Positions 9,901-19,372 are shown, numbered from the stretch's first letter. The stretch: 64,000 nucleotides of DNA from Acidimicrobiales bacterium (GCA_014239555.1 JAAZYR010000009.1:1-64000); one strand, 5' to 3'. Numbers and translations are program-made. Notes: generated from the letters alone by a model not told the origin.

Positions 9901-9910
9901 GTGGGGAATG
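9891..9910. promoter_or_regulatory. Perfect 9-bp inverted repeat at the lipoprotein start codon
   Basis: CATTCCCCA and TGGGGAATG face each other across two bases. The repeat includes the proposed start codon of the lipoprotein gene and lies just after the mreB stop on the minus strand. It could be an operator, an attenuating hairpin or an intergenic structure hiding the start; the sequence alone does not decide. Confidence 0.5.
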
Positions 9911-9916
9911 TGACGT

Positions 9917-10957
9917 TTACCAACGGGGGCCATGGGTATTGAATGTTGATGAAAGTGTTTCAAAGTTGTCCAGGGCTCGTCCTGCACCGAGGACTACCGC
10001 TTCCATTGGCGTGGGTACGATCCGCACCGGCACCCGCGCGTCATGTTCGATGCGCTTATCGAGTCCTCTTAGCAAGCCGCCTCCACCTACCAAATGAACG
10101 CCATGGACCAGCAAATCCTGTGACAGTTCGGGCGGCGCCTGGCTCAGACAGTCGATGACAGAGTCCACGACCGCTTGAATTGGCTCCTCGAAAGCAGATC
10201 TCACTTGATCCGGGGTCAAGATAAAGGTTCTCGGCAAACCGGTCGTAAGGTCTCGTCCTTTAACTTCGGCATCAAATTCGTCTCCGCCTGACCATGCGGA
10301 CCCGATTTGTACTTTGATTTCTTCCGCTGTCCTTTCACCGATTGCAACGCCGTGTACCCGACGGACATACAACTGCAGCGCTGAGTCGAAATCGAACGAT
10401 CCCACTCTGATCGCTTTGAGCGAAACAATTCCTCCCATCGACACCATCGCTGTTTCCGCGGTGCCTCCCCCGATGTCAATGATCATGTTCCCGATGGGTT
10501 CGTGAATCGGCAAACCCGATCCGATAGCAGCTGCCATTGGCTGATCGATGAGTCGAACATCACTAGCACCTGCTCGGCGCGCGGCGTCGGTCACAGCGCG
10601 ACGCTCAACTGGGGTAATGACTGATGGCACACATACCACGACTCGAGTTTTGCCAAATCGGCCAACGCCCACTTGTTGAAGGATCAGCCGAATCATTCGC
10701 TGAGTTGTGTCGAAATCAGTGATAGCTCCTTTTCGGAGGGGGCGAACCGCGACGATGTATGAAGGGGTCCGACCAATCATCTGCCAGGCTTCTCGGCCAA
10801 CGGCAAGAACATCACCCGTTCTCTCGTTCATCGCAATGACTGACGGCTCGTTGAGGACAATGCCGCGCCCACGTTCGTACACCAAAGTGTTTGCGGTGCC
10901 GAGGTCAATCGCTAGATCACGTGCCAGCGGAAGTCCTCCCCTCGCCCCGCGACCCAT
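9917..10957 (-). CDS. mreB: MreB-like rod-shape actin homologue
   Basis: The 346-residue protein has the actin-fold nucleotide signatures: AIDLGTANTLVY (phosphate 1), MIIDIGGGTAE (phosphate 2) and HLVGGGGLLRGLDKR (adenosine), in the usual MreB order and at the usual length. MreB polymerises under the membrane and guides wall synthesis. No mreC or mreD is seen next to it, and the following gene is an ABC-type receptor. The ATG at 10957 overlaps the preceding small gene by 41 bases; the longer frame to 10999 would add a non-conserved extension. Confidence 0.88.
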   Translation of the reverse strand: MGRGARGGLPLARDLAIDLGTANTLVYERGRGIVLNEPSVIAMNERTGDVLAVGREAWQMIGRTPSYIVAVRPLRKGAITDFDTTQRMIRLILQQVGVGRFGKTRVVVCVPSVITPVERRAVTDAARRAGASDVRLIDQPMAAAIGSGLPIHEPIGNMIIDIGGGTAETAMVSMGGIVSLKAIRVGSFDFDSALQLYVRRVHGVAIGERTAEEIKVQIGSAWSGGDEFDAEVKGRDLTTGLPRTFILTPDQVRSAFEEPIQAVVDSVIDCLSQAPPELSQDLLVHGVHLVGGGGLLRGLDKRIEHDARVPVRIVPTPMEAVVLGAGRALDNFETLSSTFNTHGPRW

Positions 10958-11132
10958 CGCTATCCGCCGCGCGTACAGCGTCACTCGTTGGAGGAGCAAG
11001 GGCGTCTAGGCGTTGACGGAAATCATCGATGCTCGCGTGCCAGGGGGTGCGCTTCCGCCCGCTAAGGGCAAGGAGTAGTGCCCCAACTAACGCGATCAGA
11101 GCGGCCAGAGCAAGAAATGCCAACGGAGTCAC
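10917..11132 (-). CDS. Small membrane protein upstream of mreB
   Basis: A 71-residue product with one N-terminal transmembrane helix (residues 4-24) and a basic, then acidic cytoplasmic tail. The GTG at 11132 has an AAGGA six bases upstream, formed by the end of moaE, so the start is well supported. It overlaps mreB by 41 bases. No family is recognised. It probably belongs to the moaE/mreB/lipoprotein transcript. Confidence 0.55.
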   Translation of the reverse strand: MTPLAFLALAALIALVGALLLALSGRKRTPWHASIDDFRQRLDALAPPTSDAVRAADSDGSRGEGRTSAGT

Positions 11133-11134
11133 AA

Positions 11135-11620
11135 CTAGTCCTTACCTACCGGATCTGTTGACCTGACGTCAGTGATGTCTTGGGAGGAGAGAGCCCAATC
11201 TTCGCCATCTTTCCAAACTTCACGCTTCCAGATGGGGACCGTTGCCTTGAGGGTGTCTATGCCAAAACGCGCGGCCTCAAATGCGTCGGGCCGATGTGGT
11301 GAAGACACAGCTACTACGACCGAACTTTCACCGACTGTGAGCGCCCCGGTTCGGTGAGCTAATACCACTCGGGATAAATCCGGCCATTGGTTGCGCATCT
11401 CAGCGACGATGGCTTCTAAGCGCGGCTCGACGTGTTCCTCATAGGCCTCATATTCGAGAAGGGAAACCTCTTGTCGGCCTTCGGCGTGATCACGAACCGT
11501 TCCCGAGAACACCACCACTGCGCCGCACGACGGTTGCACACACCACTCGTAGAACTCACCCACGGAGAGCTCCTCAGGTGTGAGAACAAGCCAAGCGTCG
11601 GAATTCTGCAGAGCGCGCAC
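11135..11620 (-). CDS. moaE: Molybdopterin synthase catalytic subunit MoaE
   Basis: The 161-residue core matches MoaE, which with the sulfur carrier MoaD converts precursor Z to molybdopterin. Visible signatures are GAVVVFSGTVRDHAEG, LEYEAY, VVLAHRTGALTVGE and the active-site lysine region KATVPIWKREVW. The GTG at 11620 was chosen because the frame upstream overlaps the divergent protease gene and shows no MoaE similarity. A molybdenum hydroxylase that would need this cofactor is encoded at 32294-33847. No other moa gene is in the window. Confidence 0.87.
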   Translation of the reverse strand: MRALQNSDAWLVLTPEELSVGEFYEWCVQPSCGAVVVFSGTVRDHAEGRQEVSLLEYEAYEEHVEPRLEAIVAEMRNQWPDLSRVVLAHRTGALTVGESSVVVAVSSPHRPDAFEAARFGIDTLKATVPIWKREVWKDGEDWALSSQDITDVRSTDPVGKD

Positions 11621-11711
11621 ATGGTCATGGTACGCCGCGAAGGGCTCTCCTCCCTGTCGAGCCAGCGGGGGCGCGGACAACACGAGCGCATCCGTGGGTA
11701 CGTTTTGGGGT

Positions 11712-13058
11712 GTGGACCGAACCGATGACCCGGGACAAGACCCGGCGGAACCCTCTGATGAAGAAAGTCCAGGGGGGGCTTCTGATGTGTTCGGCTCATC
11801 AGATCTCGGGTCGATGGGCTCGCTTGACTGGTCACAAATCCCCGATGACCCAGACACCAGCGTTGAGCAAAATCCCACCAGCAGGTATCCGTTGCATCCC
11901 GATGATCGCATCTGGATGCACCCAAGTGAAGTTCAGTACCTCGCGCCGGACGCTGCATCGAAACGCCGATCCTCGAATAATCGGCGTCTTGTGGGAGCGG
12001 GATTGGTTGGTGCTTTCGTCGGCGCCGTAGTGACTGCTCTGGTGGTTGGTCTCATCTTTCAGCCTACGACTCAAGTAGTGGAGCGAGTTATCGAGCGGGA
12101 AATAACATCAGCAACGGTTTCCGCGATTACGCCCGCAGCCGAGAAGGGGTCTTGGAGCGTCGCCGACATTGCGGCCGAGGTGACGCCCAGCGTCGTGCGA
12201 GTCGAGGTTTTGCGGTACAACCGCGTGATCGGTTCGGGTTCGGGAGTCATATTTCGCGACGACGGCCACCTCATAACTAACGCCCACGTCGTGAAGGACG
12301 GCGACAGTTTTCGCGTTATTTTGGCGGAGGGAAAAATGTTAGATGTTGCTTTGGTGGGCGCCGATCCCCGGACTGACATCGCAGTTCTTCTACCAGCGAC
12401 CGAGACCGGTACCCGATTTACCCCGGCAATTCTTGGGAATACTGGTCAGCTTCGAGCCGGCGAAACAGCAATCGCTATTGGTTCGCCTCTTAGTTTGCTC
12501 GGAGGACCTACGGTGACGGTCGGAGTTATCAGCGCGACCAATCGTCGGTTGCAGTCGCCGCAAGGTGACTGGTTGTACGAACTCGTACAAACGGACGCTC
12601 CAATTTCTCCGGGATCATCGGGCGGAGCGCTCGTTGATGCTCGAGGGGCAGTGGTGGGGATAACGACCGTTATTGCTGTCAGCGATGTGGGGGCTGAGGG
12701 TTTGGGATTCGCGACACCAATCGAGATTGCCCGCGAAGTGGCCAACGACATCATCCAGTGGGGACGTCCACGGCATGGACGTTTAGGTATCCGAGGTCAA
12801 GATGCTCTCGAGAAATCTTTGCCCCCGACTCACTCTGCAGGTGTTGTCGTGAAGTCTGTCGATCCTGCGGGCCCCTCTAACATCGGCGGGGTGGAGCCCG
12901 GAGATGTCATTGTTGAACTCGACGGGCAGCCTGTGCCGGATATGGGGGCGTTAGTTGTAAGTGCTCGGATGCTTGAACCGGGCGAACTGGCGGCCTTAAG
13001 GGTCTGGCGGGACAACCAACTCATCACTGTGATGGTTGAGGTCGGAGAGTTGCGTTAA
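11712..13058 (+). CDS. HtrA/DegP-type trypsin-like serine protease with PDZ domain
   Basis: The 448-residue protein has an acidic, disordered N-terminus, one transmembrane helix at about residues 98-118, a trypsin-like domain and a C-terminal PDZ domain. The triad is visible: His in NAHVVKDG, Asp in DPRTDIAVL, Ser in SPGSSGGAL. It is the membrane-anchored HtrA layout common in actinobacteria (PepD/HtrA-like), acting on misfolded extracytoplasmic proteins. The GTG at 11712 follows a TTGGGG stretch; starts further upstream would run into the divergent moaE. It ends 4 bases into the convergent epimerase gene. Confidence 0.87.
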   Translation: MDRTDDPGQDPAEPSDEESPGGASDVFGSSDLGSMGSLDWSQIPDDPDTSVEQNPTSRYPLHPDDRIWMHPSEVQYLAPDAASKRRSSNNRRLVGAGLVGAFVGAVVTALVVGLIFQPTTQVVERVIEREITSATVSAITPAAEKGSWSVADIAAEVTPSVVRVEVLRYNRVIGSGSGVIFRDDGHLITNAHVVKDGDSFRVILAEGKMLDVALVGADPRTDIAVLLPATETGTRFTPAILGNTGQLRAGETAIAIGSPLSLLGGPTVTVGVISATNRRLQSPQGDWLYELVQTDAPISPGSSGGALVDARGAVVGITTVIAVSDVGAEGLGFATPIEIAREVANDIIQWGRPRHGRLGIRGQDALEKSLPPTHSAGVVVKSVDPAGPSNIGGVEPGDVIVELDGQPVPDMGALVVSARMLEPGELAALRVWRDNQLITVMVEVGELR

Positions 13059-14014
13059 ACGTCATCTCGTAACGCGACTCGCCGTATCCAAGAAATAACT
13101 CCGATTATCAGCCCGATGAGTGATGCACCGCCAACAAGCAGCGACACGGATTGCCGCTGCTTGGCATTCATTGAATCCCATGGCATTCCAGCGTCCGTTG
13201 CGACAAAGACTTGGTCGTTGCCGTAACGCGGAACCCAACCCGTGGCCCGTAGGCGATCGTTCGCAACCACCCAGGAGTATCGGGTATAGGGAAGCAACCC
13301 TTTGGGGGCTTGATGGCCCACTCGGCGCGCTATGTATCGATCAAGTCGTCCTGGCAGGGGAATGGGGAGGCGAATGATCGGACGCGCACCGAGAAGTTCT
13401 TGAACTTCACGAGCGGTGAGCCACCCGTCTGGAGCGACGTTGAACACCCCGGACTCATCGAGTTGCACCACGGTTGCTACCGCGGTCGCTAAATCATCGA
13501 GGTGAACGAATTGTTGCGGTGGATCATCTCGTCGGGTTCTTATCGGCGCGGCCGCAACTAAAGCTTCGCCCATCAGCCCACTCGCGCTAGGGGAAGCCAC
13601 TGCTGTTGGTCGCAAGATGGTCACCCGTCGCTCCGGGTCTCTGTCAGCCCAATCGAGCGCCGTGCGCTCTGCATCGGCCTGGTGGACGGCGAACGCTGAT
13701 TCGGGATTAGGACGCACTGCTGCATCTTCAGACAACGGAACCGCGTTGTTGGGCCAGGCGCCGTAGACCATCGCGCTAGACACGAGAACTAAACGCGCGA
13801 CGTCGCGTTCACCGGCAATGTCGAGTAACCCAATCAACTCCCGTTGGTCTGAGTCGTCCGAGAACGCTAGATGGACAATCCACTCCACCTCATCGAGGGA
13901 AACCTGGTCAAGATCGAAGGTGACGTTGACAACTTCGTCAAAAACTTGTTCTAACGCTTCAGATATTCGAGTTCTCAGCGCTCCTTCTGCCCCAGAGACA
14001 GCCACGACCGTCAT
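13055..14014 (-). CDS. NAD-dependent epimerase/dehydratase family protein with C-terminal membrane helix
   Basis: A 319-residue extended SDR-like protein. The N-terminal nucleotide loop is weak (VSGAEGALRTRI instead of GxxGxxG), but the serine and tyrosine region (LVLVSSAMVYG) and the substrate region (QQFVHLDDLA) follow the family. The usual YxxxK is not evident. A hydrophobic helix near residues 288-308 suggests tethering to the membrane. It may be a non-catalytic or divergent relative of sugar epimerases; substrate unknown. Confidence 0.7.
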   Translation of the reverse strand: MTVVAVSGAEGALRTRISEALEQVFDEVVNVTFDLDQVSLDEVEWIVHLAFSDDSDQRELIGLLDIAGERDVARLVLVSSAMVYGAWPNNAVPLSEDAAVRPNPESAFAVHQADAERTALDWADRDPERRVTILRPTAVASPSASGLMGEALVAAAPIRTRRDDPPQQFVHLDDLATAVATVVQLDESGVFNVAPDGWLTAREVQELLGARPIIRLPIPLPGRLDRYIARRVGHQAPKGLLPYTRYSWVVANDRLRATGWVPRYGNDQVFVATDAGMPWDSMNAKQRQSVSLLVGGASLIGLIIGVISWIRRVALRDDV

Positions 14015-14093
14015 GTACTAATTCCTACTTCTCTCGAATGCTTGTTGGGTGGGCTGGGGTGAAGCTGCACAAGCACCGGCCTACCATGCAGAC

Positions 14094-15293
14094 GTGGCTA
14101 GTGACGATCCTTTTGACAAAGACGACCCTTTCGGGGGGCTCCCGTTCTTGGGTGATCTTGGCAAGCTCTTCAAAGGGCAGGGCCCGATCGCGTGGGACGT
14201 GGCTCGCCAGTTCGCCCAACAAATCGCTACGGAGGGCGTTTCCGAACCCAACGTCGATCCCGTTCAAAGAGTGAAGCTTGTTGAGCTGGCACGCGTTGCC
14301 GAATTACATGTTGCCAACGTCACATCGCTTGAGCCCGGGGTTTCGGGCCAACCCGCCACGGTGGTACCTGCAACTCGGGCACAGTGGGCGTGGGCAGCTT
14401 TAGAGGCATATCGGCCGTTAATGGAACGTCTAGCCGAACGTCTCGCGGCAGGAACCCTCCCAGGCGAATTGGCCGCTGCTGAGGCCCAAATTCTTGACGG
14501 TTTAATGCGGGCGCTTAATCCCATGATGATGGCAATGAGTGCTGGTTCGATGGCTGGCCATCTGGCTACGCGAGCGTTCGGCAATTACGTGCTTCCAATA
14601 CCTCGGCCTGATCACCAAATTTTAATCCTTGTAGGCAACGTCGAAGAATTTTCTGCCGAGTGGTCACTTCCCATTGAAGACGTGCAACTTTGGGTATGCA
14701 TCTACGAAATAGCTATGCATTCCGTTCTTTCAGTTCCTCACGTAAGGGGAACATTTGAACGTTTGTTGAACAAATATATTGATGGTTTCCAAACCGACAG
14801 TCGCGCTTTCGAAGACCGGTTCGCTGATTTAGATTTTGGGAGTGGGGATCCTGAGGAGTTGCAGCAGACCTTGCAGAATGCTTTGGGTGACCCTGAAACG
14901 ATGTTGGGAGCGTTGAGATCGGATGCGCAAGCTGCCGTTGTTCCCGAACTCGAATCATTGTTGGCTCTGACTGTTGGTTACGTCGACTACGTGATCGAAA
15001 AAGTCGGAACCGGTTTGCTGGGTTCTTATCAGTCGCTCTCTGAGGTCTTCCGTCGACGGCGAGTTACTGCGAGCGGAAGCGACCGTTTTGTTGAAAAGTT
15101 ATTTGGGGTTGAGATCACCTCAGAGCTCGTTGACCGCGGAGAGGCGTTCATTGCCGGGGTGATCGACCGAGCTGGCGATGAGGCTCTCATGCGTCTATGG
15201 AACGACGAAATGGCACTACCAACGCCGAACGAGATCACGGCACCTGGTTTGTGGTTAGCTCGGATTGATTTACCCGAACTAGATCAGGATTGA
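14094..15293 (+). CDS. DUF2342-type putative metalloprotease homologue with altered zinc site
   Basis: The 399-residue product matches the actinobacterial DUF2342 family (zinc-dependent metalloprotease or F420-associated hydrolase annotations). Conserved-looking blocks include IARDVARQFAQQIA-like helices near the N-terminus and LSVPHVRGTFERLL after the presumed active site. In the family the zinc motif is HExxHH; here the corresponding residues read YEIAMH, so the first and second zinc-binding histidines are Tyr and Met. It is probably not an active protease, if the alignment is right. The GTG at 14094 is chosen; the frame stays open to 14049. Confidence 0.72.
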   Translation: MASDDPFDKDDPFGGLPFLGDLGKLFKGQGPIAWDVARQFAQQIATEGVSEPNVDPVQRVKLVELARVAELHVANVTSLEPGVSGQPATVVPATRAQWAWAALEAYRPLMERLAERLAAGTLPGELAAAEAQILDGLMRALNPMMMAMSAGSMAGHLATRAFGNYVLPIPRPDHQILILVGNVEEFSAEWSLPIEDVQLWVCIYEIAMHSVLSVPHVRGTFERLLNKYIDGFQTDSRAFEDRFADLDFGSGDPEELQQTLQNALGDPETMLGALRSDAQAAVVPELESLLALTVGYVDYVIEKVGTGLLGSYQSLSEVFRRRRVTASGSDRFVEKLFGVEITSELVDRGEAFIAGVIDRAGDEALMRLWNDEMALPTPNEITAPGLWLARIDLPELDQD

Positions 15294-16663
15294 TCAGTCT
15301 TTCGGTCTGAAGGATTAGGCAAAATCCGACTCATCCATGTCGGTAGTCGTTCACTAAGTTTTTCGTATCTGGCTTCAGTCCAGACCTGGTCGGCGATGAC
15401 GCGAGATGGGGTTCGTTTACCTCGTGCTAGGGCAACGAGCCCACCGAGATAGAGAAACGCTGCCGATGCGCTGGAAAGAGCGAGGATGATTAGCCCTGCG
15501 CGTAAGGGCAAAACTCCGTTGGGGGCCACGACGGGAATCAACGCTCCTATGACCCAACAAAGTTGGAATCGCGTTTCGAATCGCGCAAAGGAGCGTCCTT
15601 GGTTGACGGTCGGTGCGTCGCGTTGGACGATGGCGTCGAAGGAAAGTTTGCCTAGGCCAGCTGCAAGACCGACACTGGCGACGAACCCCAGTACGGCCAT
15701 GCGGTCGCCAGGAAAGATCGCTAAAAACCCGACCCCGGCCGCGATGATAAGAACTCCGCCGAGCAGGTATTCCTCGCGCACAACTCGACGAAGGAACGGT
15801 GCGGCTACCGCGCCAATGAGTGCGCCTATGGCGCTTGCGGCCACCATTAATCCGAACCAGATAACCGAGGCGTCTTCGCGACGCAACCAAAAAGCAACAA
15901 GGAACAACGTGAAGCCGGTCATGCCTCGAAGTATCGCCATCGCCGAAGCCGCTAGAACGATCCCGCCGCTGCGTAGATCGCTGCGTTCGTCTTGTTGCAT
16001 GGGTTCAGATGCAATTGAGGTGCGCGGGAGCCGCGCCCCCAGAGGTACTACCGCTCCGAAAACAATCATTGCGACTCCCAAAACCCACTCGGACCCAATC
16101 AGACCCAGAAGCAGCCCGGGACCCGCGGCTAAGGCTCCACCGATGCCGCTGAGCAACACCAACTTTGAGTTAGCTTCCACGAGGTCTTCATGCCCGCGTA
16201 CTAGGCCAGGCACAATTGCGCTTTTTGCGACGTGGTAAGTCTTTCCCAGAACCAACGCGCCAAATGCTTCGGGGAAAAGCAGCAGAGAATTTAGATGGCG
16301 AATCATTAGGAACGCTAAAACAGCTCGCCCCATGCCACTAGCGATCACCATTGCGCGTCGTCCCCCGCGTAATCGGTCTATGAGCGGCCCAATGAGGGGC
16401 CCAACGATGGCAAATGGGGCGATGGTCAAAATGAGGTACAACGCAACCTTGGGTCGCGCTGCTGCAGGGTCAAGATTGAAAAACAGTGAACCAGCGAGAG
16501 CAATTGTGAAAAGCGCGTCGCCAGCGGCAGAGACCAGTTGCACTCTGGCGAGACGAGCGAATGGCCCTAGGGCAGCTCTGTTTTTGGGCGACGTGCTGTG
16601 GTCACTGATTCCACCGGCGTTTGGGTCCGAAACCGGGGTTGGGAAATCTGGTGCCTCTTCCAC
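15284..16663 (-). CDS. MFS transporter
   Basis: The 459-residue product has about twelve hydrophobic helices and a typical loop 2-3 region (GPLIGPLIDRLRGGRRA). It belongs to the actinobacterial MFS group often annotated as drug or macrolide efflux, but the substrate cannot be read. The GTG at 16663 has an AGGGTGA four bases upstream. It overlaps the convergent DUF2342-like gene by ten bases. Confidence 0.82.
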   Translation of the reverse strand: MEEAPDFPTPVSDPNAGGISDHSTSPKNRAALGPFARLARVQLVSAAGDALFTIALAGSLFFNLDPAAARPKVALYLILTIAPFAIVGPLIGPLIDRLRGGRRAMVIASGMGRAVLAFLMIRHLNSLLLFPEAFGALVLGKTYHVAKSAIVPGLVRGHEDLVEANSKLVLLSGIGGALAAGPGLLLGLIGSEWVLGVAMIVFGAVVPLGARLPRTSIASEPMQQDERSDLRSGGIVLAASAMAILRGMTGFTLFLVAFWLRREDASVIWFGLMVAASAIGALIGAVAAPFLRRVVREEYLLGGVLIIAAGVGFLAIFPGDRMAVLGFVASVGLAAGLGKLSFDAIVQRDAPTVNQGRSFARFETRFQLCWVIGALIPVVAPNGVLPLRAGLIILALSSASAAFLYLGGLVALARGKRTPSRVIADQVWTEARYEKLSERLPTWMSRILPNPSDRKTDQS

Positions 16664-16722
16664 GGTGTCACCCTAGGGCCCAGTTAAATGGTGCACTCCC
16701 AAGCAAACTAAAACTGGTCGCT

Positions 16723-17367
16723 TCAGTCGGAGCTACCGGTGACTCTGACGGGTTCGGTTGCTGCAAAGACAGCACTATTCAAGTTGGCGACGATTCGTTT
16801 GAGATACCGGTGGTACACGGCTCGGGGTACGACTTGATGGCCAGGTTGTTCCGACGTCATGTATCCGTCAATACGTGACTGAATCTGGGATGTCATAACG
16901 TCAACCCGTTCGCGGAAGCTTTGCGGTATTCCATCGTGTTCAGCCAAAATTTCGCTCGCTTCAGTGAAGAACCCTGAGACGATACGGCGTTCCTCAAGCA
17001 ACCCATCAATATCGGGTTCGCCGATAAAGGAAACACCGCTTTCCGCGAGGTCGAGGATGTTTTTTGCGTGATCGCCAACGCGTTCAATTTTTTTCAACAA
17101 AAGTATGAGCCCAATGACTTCACCGATGTCATTGGGGCCGTGAACACTGATATGTACCGCAAGCTCGCCGCGTAGTTGTTGCTCGTTGGCATTGATACGC
17201 AGATCTGTTTCTCGCACATCGTCTGCGATGGTACGGGGGTCCGCTCCGCTCATCAGCGCTGTGCATGCAAGGTCAAACGAATGGCGGGCGTCGCTCACCA
17301 TGGCAACTGATCGGGTGACGACATGATCTAGCCCTGTGTCGCCTCCTCGGAAAAATGAAAGAACCAT
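16723..17367 (-). CDS. PhoU-domain protein
   Basis: A 214-residue all-helical protein with PhoU-type repeats, including a metal-binding-like IERVGDHAKNI near residue 92. PhoU proteins bind phosphate transporters or kinases and restrain phosphate uptake. It starts 13 bases after the end of the Na/phosphate symporter gene, which makes it the likely cytoplasmic partner of that transporter. Confidence 0.85.
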   Translation of the reverse strand: MVLSFFRGGDTGLDHVVTRSVAMVSDARHSFDLACTALMSGADPRTIADDVRETDLRINANEQQLRGELAVHISVHGPNDIGEVIGLILLLKKIERVGDHAKNILDLAESGVSFIGEPDIDGLLEERRIVSGFFTEASEILAEHDGIPQSFRERVDVMTSQIQSRIDGYMTSEQPGHQVVPRAVYHRYLKRIVANLNSAVFAATEPVRVTGSSD

Positions 17368-17380
17368 ATGAAACTCCCCG

Positions 17381-18526
17381 TTATCGAAGGATAGCTACAC
17401 CAATCAGAGGTGCAACAATGAACAGTCCGACGACGTAACAGACCGCTAGGACTCGTCTGCGTACAGCTATCTCGGCCATTGCCGTCGCTGCAATCACCGG
17501 AACTTCTCTGAAGAACGGTAGGGCGTACAAAGACAGAATGCCGATGACGTTAAAGGTCGTGTGCGCTAAAGCTACGGTCAACGAGTCGGGACTTGAGGCT
17601 GCAAGAGCAGCGAGCAACGCCGTAATGGTCGTTCCTACATTTGCGCCCAGTGTGACTGGGTAGGCGTTTCGTAGGGTCAGCACTCCAGCTGCTGAAAGCG
17701 GTATCAGTATTGAGGTTGTGATACTTGAGGATTGCACGGCGATCGTCACGATCATGCCGACCACGAGAGCTACTAGTCCCCCGGCTTTGCCGAGGATCGA
17801 GTTGAGGGATCTTTCAATTCGCGCTGCCACGAGGGCTTTCATGTTTTTGGTGACCAAGGCGAGAGCTATCAGGACGATCACGAGTCCCGTTGCGACCATG
17901 AGGGCACCTTTAACGTTGCCTGACGCTCCGAACTGGTCCCAAAGGTCTTTCAGCCATCCAACGGGTTCTTTTACCCATTTCTTTACTGGGCTTTTCCACT
18001 CGGTTCCTCCGGAACCGACGAGGAGTTCGCTTATCCATTTCGCTATTCCTGAAATTGGTTTGAAGATCAATTCGACCGGAAGAAGAATCGAAACAGCCAA
18101 GACGTTGAAGAAGTCGTGGACGGTTGCAGCAGCGAACGCTCGTTTAAATTCTGCTGATTGACGAACATGTCCTAATGAGACGAGCGTGTTAGTGACGGTG
18201 GTTCCTATGTTGGCTCCCATGACCATTGGAACGGCCTGGTCTACGCCAAGTGCGCCAGATGCCACAAGACCGACTATTACTGAAGTGCTGGCCGATGACG
18301 ATTGGACAAGCACTGTCCCTAAGATTCCGACACAAAGACCTGCAATCGGATTACTGACCGCTGAAAACAAGCGTTCTTGGGTGTCGGCGCCCATGATCTT
18401 GATGCCAGCCTCGAGGGAGGAAACACCTACCAAAAACAGGTAAATCAGCGCGACAACGAGAGCTGCGCGAGCACCCGTTGGCATTTGACGGCCAGCGATA
18501 CCGGGGGGACGGGCCACGACCGGCAA
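17381..18526 (-). CDS. Na+/phosphate cotransporter, NptA/PNaS family
   Basis: The 381-residue membrane protein carries the duplicated QSSS motif of the type II sodium-phosphate cotransporters: VLVQSSSASTSV near residue 72 and IAVQSSSITTSI near residue 262, each followed by a GANIGTT or GANVGTT motif. The TTG start at 18526 is supported by a GAGGGG seven bases upstream. It is followed directly by a PhoU-domain gene, a common bacterial pair for low-affinity phosphate uptake. Confidence 0.9.
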   Translation of the reverse strand: MPVVARPPGIAGRQMPTGARAALVVALIYLFLVGVSSLEAGIKIMGADTQERLFSAVSNPIAGLCVGILGTVLVQSSSASTSVIVGLVASGALGVDQAVPMVMGANIGTTVTNTLVSLGHVRQSAEFKRAFAAATVHDFFNVLAVSILLPVELIFKPISGIAKWISELLVGSGGTEWKSPVKKWVKEPVGWLKDLWDQFGASGNVKGALMVATGLVIVLIALALVTKNMKALVAARIERSLNSILGKAGGLVALVVGMIVTIAVQSSSITTSILIPLSAAGVLTLRNAYPVTLGANVGTTITALLAALAASSPDSLTVALAHTTFNVIGILSLYALPFFREVPVIAATAMAEIAVRRRVLAVCYVVGLFIVAPLIGVAILR

Positions 18527-18600
18527 CGTAGTACCCCTCGACCTCTCGCGGAAGGATTTTCAAGATTTCTTTTAAATAAAATTTCGGTCTGGAGACGTTG

Positions 18601-19362
18601 TTAGAGCGCGAGATCCGTGAGGTCCAAATCAGATGTTTGAACCTTCAACCCAACTAGCTCAGATACAGAAATACTGCCTTCTCTAACAGCCGCATTATCG
18701 GTGCCTGCGATCCGTCGTTTTGGATCACCGGGCTGTCGTTCAAACGACCAAGATCCATCTCCGGAGGATTGCAAGGTTCCTGCAGCATCCCCCCATTTCG
18801 CGAGCCCGGTGATTTGAACACCCACTACTTCGGTCAACGAGATGTTTGGGGCGTTGATATTGACAACTCTGCGCCCCTTCTCGATCAACCTAAGGCGTTC
18901 AATCATTTCCGGTACGAGGTGGACCGCAATACCCCACTCCATCGGTGCATCTGTTACATCGAGGCTGACCGCGATCCCATGAGCGCCGTTGTTGGCTGCG
19001 GTGAGAGCAGCTCCCACAGTTCCGCTGTGCAGTGCCGATCGGCCGCAATTCAAGCCCGGGTTCACGCCTGATACCACCATCGGAACTGGGTTTCCGAAAG
19101 CGCCGAGTTGGGTCATGATCACGCAAAGAGCAGGTGGTCCGTCTACCGCCCAGCACGGTGTGTCGCCTAGGTCTTCTCGCACAATTTTTTGAGCTCGAAG
19201 TTCGCCACCGTGAAGGTCTCCGCCGATCGCTGCACCCATGCCGGTCATATCCGAGGCAGGAGCTACGACTACCGCTTCGTAGCCGGCGTCAACAACACGT
19301 CGAGCTAGGGCCCATAGACCCTCAGAAGCGACGCCGTCGTCGTTGGTTATCAGGACCCTCAT
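18601..19362 (-). CDS. surE: 5'/3'-nucleotidase SurE
   Basis: The 253-residue protein opens with the metal-binding signature of SurE, LITNDDGVASEGL, followed by VVAPASDMTGMGAAI and VVSGVNPGLNCG with the conserved Asn. SurE dephosphorylates nucleoside monophosphates and short polyphosphates in the cytosol. The ATG at 19362 places the signature at the very N-terminus as usual. It lies ten bases after the hypothetical gene 19373-19816 and upstream of the phosphate transporter. Confidence 0.92.
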   Translation of the reverse strand: MRVLITNDDGVASEGLWALARRVVDAGYEAVVVAPASDMTGMGAAIGGDLHGGELRAQKIVREDLGDTPCWAVDGPPALCVIMTQLGAFGNPVPMVVSGVNPGLNCGRSALHSGTVGAALTAANNGAHGIAVSLDVTDAPMEWGIAVHLVPEMIERLRLIEKGRRVVNINAPNISLTEVVGVQITGLAKWGDAAGTLQSSGDGSWSFERQPGDPKRRIAGTDNAAVREGSISVSELVGLKVQTSDLDLTDLAL

Positions 19363-19372
19363 CAGGCCTGGA

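Noticed and set aside
11580..11711. N-terminal extension of the HtrA-like protease
   Set aside because: It overlaps the divergent moaE and has no similarity to the family; the GTG at 11712 is a better start.
15486..16238. A 250-residue plus-strand frame opposite the second MFS gene
   Set aside because: It has the high Arg/Pro/Thr content typical of antisense frames and overlaps a clear membrane protein on the other strand.
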